Of a DNA stretch of 64,000 bases, positions 61,961-64,000 are shown piece by piece. Source of the DNA: Rhodospirillales bacterium. Lineage in GTDB: Bacteria; Pseudomonadota; Alphaproteobacteria; Micavibrionales; Micavibrionaceae. The stretch covers positions 1,838,430 to 1,902,429 of the forward strand of contig CP060238.1 in NCBI GenBank assembly GCA_023898765.1, given 5' to 3'. Numbering within the stretch: the stretch's first letter is position 1; every line of letters begins with the position of its first letter. The position numbers and the translations under genes were made by a program. The notes below the pieces were generated by a model. It was given only the letters and a program-made list of their open reading frames with translations. It made no database searches and was not told where the DNA came from.

Positions 61961-62593
61961 TTATCTTGTGGCGATGCGCCGCCAATCCTTGATCCCTCTG
62001 GATGCTGCCCAGATCAACACGGCGCGGCTGGTCAGTTCCGGCCCGTTGTCGGACACGATGATCTCCGGCGCGCCGCGCTTTGCCACCAGAAGGTCAAGCT
62101 CCCGGACAACCCGCAGGCCAGGTATGAAGGTGTCCGCTTCCAGTGTCAGGCATTCCCGCGCGCATTGCTCCATTACGCCCAGAACCCGGAACCGCCTGCC
62201 GTCGCTTAAGGCATCGCTTATAAAATCAAGGATCCACACCTGATCGATCCGTTCCGCCCTTGGCAACGGGGCGCGCGTCCCGACCGCCTTTTTGCGGCCT
62301 TTCCTACGCTTTACCTGCAACTTCTCCTCTTTGTAAAGCCGGTGGATTTTCTTGATGTTGTCCGCAAAGCCGTCACGCCGCAGGAACACAGCCAGACGCC
62401 GGTAGCCAATGCGCCGACGCTCGGCGGCCAGTTCGGTCAGACGTTCGCGCAAAGCTGTATCCGGCGGACGGCAGGAGCGGTAGCGCACAAGAGCGCGAAC
62501 AACGCCCAGCACCGAACAGGCCCGCCGTTCGCTCACATTGTGCGTTGTTCTCAGATACGCCACCGCTTCACGCTGCGCGCCCCGCGTCACCAC
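61961..62593 (-). pseudogene. IS3-family transposase orfB, truncated
   Basis: 210 residues where about 280-290 are usual. The helical N-terminus (VSERRACSVLGVVRALVRYR) and the DDE core begin normally: first Asp in VWILDFISDALSDGRR, second Asp in IIVSDNGPELTSRAV. The protein ends KDWRRIATR-stop just where IAPGKP..FIESFNGRLRDE should follow, so the third catalytic Glu is absent. In a complete element it is expressed by a -1 frameshift from orfA, at AAAAAAG near 62593. Not active by itself. Confidence 0.85.
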
Positions 62594-62850
62594 TTTTTTG
62601 CGTTCACGTCCTTCAGCATCGCGTTGTCCAGGCTCAAATCCGCCACCAGCTTCTTCAGACGCGCATTCTCCACCTCAAGCGCCTTCAGCTTGTGGGCATC
62701 GCTGATCTCCATCCCGCCAAACTTCGCCTTCCACTTGTAAAACGTCCCCTTGCTGATCCCGTGTTCCCGGCATAAATCCGCCGTCGCCTGACCGGCCTCG
62801 TGCGCCTTTAATATCCGGATGATCTGTTCTTCGTTAAATCGGCTCTTCAT
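62587..62850 (-). CDS. IS3-family transposase orfA
   Basis: 87 residues. A helix-turn-helix (EEQIIRILKAHEAGQATADLCREHGI, cited in part: ATADLCREHGISKGTFYKW) and a leucine-zipper-like coiled coil (LKALEVENARLKKLVADL), typical of IS407-group OrfA. It overlaps orfB by 7 nt at a slippery AAAAAAG. The ATG has AAGGAG nearby. Confidence 0.88.
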   Translation of the reverse strand: MKSRFNEEQIIRILKAHEAGQATADLCREHGISKGTFYKWKAKFGGMEISDAHKLKALEVENARLKKLVADLSLDNAMLKDVNAKKW

Positions 62851-63010
62851 TGTCTGCTCCTTCTGACCCTATCTGGGCCGCTTATGTTTAGCAGACTCTA
62901 CAAACTTCTGGACTAAATTATGGGGGGGAGCAGGTCAGATGGTAGATTGTCGTTTTAATACCCCCGTATTAGGGATAAATGGATCAAAAAAACCTGACGT
63001 TAGAAAAAAC

Positions 63011-64000
63011 CTACGCAAGTTCTATTATTTCTTTTTCCAGATATTGCTCATAGTTTTTCCAGTACCCCGCCCCGGTTTTATAAAGGGGTTCTTTCACTTG
63101 GAAAACACTGGCCGTATTGACCGTTCTCTTTGTTTTATGGAAGTCCAAACACGTATCCTGCCAGTCTAACCCACAGTAGTCCAAAAGCCTTTTTGTACCA
63201 GTTTTCTGGTCTTCGATTAAATCTTCATACCGAAAATCCAGAATTTCTCCCGGCAAAATACTGTGCCAGTAAGCCATCATTTCTGTATAAAGCTTATACA
63301 CTTCCGCCAAATTTTTTTGATCATAGGCAAAAGGATGCCCTCCCATAAAACGACATTTATAAATAGAAAGGCATGTATCACGCGGATCTCGTATGCAGTG
63401 AATAATTTTGGCCTTTGGAAACATGCTCTTAATCAACCCGATATAGCGAAAATTCATGGGCATCTTGTCTGTGATAAAAGAAGCAGATGGAGAGAGTTTT
63501 TGAAGGCTAGAGATATAACTGTTTGCCGCATTTTCAATTTTTTTAGGTGTCAGTAACGCAAAACTTTTTTGATACTTGTCTGAAACAAGCCCCAGGGTCT
63601 GCGTAAATATTTTCCACATGAGATCGAGTTCACCGGCACCATGAACATCAGTGTGACTTGCAAGAATTTGCTCCGTTAATGATGTCCCGGATCGCGGCAT
63701 TCCGACGATAAAAACGGGTGTAACATCATATGATTGAGAATTTTTATTTTCGAAAATAAACTCTTTTGAAAAACTGTCACGAATGAGCCTGAAATAAGAC
63801 TTTGTGTTTTCCAGTGAAAAATCTGATTTCTTATTCACAAGATCGTTTCCACGCGCATAGTGCTGAAAAGAAACTTCGTAGTCCTTTAAATCCTCATACG
63901 CTTTTCCTAAAGAAAAATGCAGCTCAGACTGACCTACAGATAAAACGGAAGGATGACCCAACAATTCTTCCATTGCTTTTATGTGAGGGTCGGCGGCACT
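63011..64000 (-). CDS. TPR-sulfotransferase, start beyond the right edge
   Basis: 330 codons are visible, and the frame is open to base 64000, so the N-terminus lies outside. The visible start (ADPHIKAMEELLGHPSV..ELHFSLGKAYEDLKDYE) is a TPR region of the type fused to PAPS sulfotransferases; then FIVGMPRSGTSLTEQIL (5'-phosphosulfate loop) and the HCIRDPRDTCLSIY 3'-phosphate motif. It is AT-rich and on the opposite strand to the first TPR-sulfotransferase; the IS lies between them. Confidence 0.9.
   Translation of the reverse strand, partial: SAADPHIKAMEELLGHPSVLSVGQSELHFSLGKAYEDLKDYEVSFQHYARGNDLVNKKSDFSLENTKSYFRLIRDSFSKEFIFENKNSQSYDVTPVFIVGMPRSGTSLTEQILASHTDVHGAGELDLMWKIFTQTLGLVSDKYQKSFALLTPKKIENAANSYISSLQKLSPSASFITDKMPMNFRYIGLIKSMFPKAKIIHCIRDPRDTCLSIYKCRFMGGHPFAYDQKNLAEVYKLYTEMMAYWHSILPGEILDFRYEDLIEDQKTGTKRLLDYCGLDWQDTCLDFHKTKRTVNTASVFQVKEPLYKTGAGYWKNYEQYLEKEIIELA

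Larger units (their letters stand above)
61961..62937 (-). mobile_element. Truncated IS3-family (IS407-like) insertion sequence
   Basis: Contains orfA and a 3'-truncated orfB on the minus strand. The upstream end is recognisable near 62937, where the minus strand reads TGACCTGCTCCCCCCC, an IS3-type terminus. No matching inverted copy is seen at the other end, where orfB breaks off at 61961. Confidence 0.75.

Noticed and set aside
1..64000. CRISPR arrays, prophage genes, toxin-antitoxin pairs, restriction systems
   Set aside because: No regularly spaced repeats, structural phage genes or recognisable defence modules were found; xerC is the housekeeping recombinase.

Overview
The window looks like chromosomal DNA of a Gram-negative alphaproteobacterium. 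Supporting signs are a class I lysyl-tRNA synthetase, an F1-only ATP synthase operon (atpHAGDC without Fo genes), a CpdR-type single-domain response regulator, the pal-cpoB-tilS-ftsH neighbourhood, and sucC/sucD with sucA-sucB-lpd. The many unrecognised exported proteins fit a deep or poorly sampled lineage (Micavibrio-like is only a guess; no database search was possible). Coding density is high, with many 4-nt overlaps.

Layout. 1-5.8 kb: a truncated membrane-anchored protein, a KamA-family radical SAM enzyme, class I LysRS, and two tandem paralogous prepilin-like proteins. 5.9-11.3 kb: DinG-type helicase followed by pabB and pabC, then a small exported protein. 11.3-16.5 kb: the F1 operon, with an extra 67-codon ORF between atpG and atpD. 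16.6-22.8 kb: a membrane spermidine-synthase-like protein with an in-frame amber codon, priA, transaldolase, a DUF484 protein and xerC. 23-34.4 kb: 2-oxoglutarate dehydrogenase (sucA, sucB, lpd) and succinyl-CoA synthetase (sucC, sucD), with a small Gly-rich ORF between sucC and sucD and two divergent deaminase-fold genes nearby. 34.5-42.3 kb: glmM, an ankyrin protein, a putative zinc peptidase, ftsH, tilS, cpoB and pal (cell envelope). 42.6-49.3 kb: small unknowns, glpK-glpD, a CBS protein, and a hybrid histidine kinase with a coupled receiver protein. 49.4-59.9 kb: YjbH-like outer-membrane protein, leucine-type dehydrogenase, rluD, a secreted propeller-like protein, an LtaS-type phosphoglycerol transferase, a GT4 glycosyltransferase, CpdR and a secreted BNR-repeat protein. 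From about 60 kb: tRNA-Val(GAC), then TPR-sulfotransferases around a decayed IS3-family element, probably an acquired island.

Main observations on gene expression. Two genes (pabB, cpoB) have no usable ATG/GTG/TTG at their homology- or signal-peptide-defined N-terminus, but each has an ATT codon 7-8 nt after a good Shine-Dalgarno sequence. Several genes have a TATAAT-like hexamer exactly 6 nt before the ATG, the geometry of leaderless transcripts. Two perfect TTAA-N7-TTAA boxes resemble CtrA sites, which fits the presence of CpdR. No CRISPR array, prophage or complete defence system was seen.
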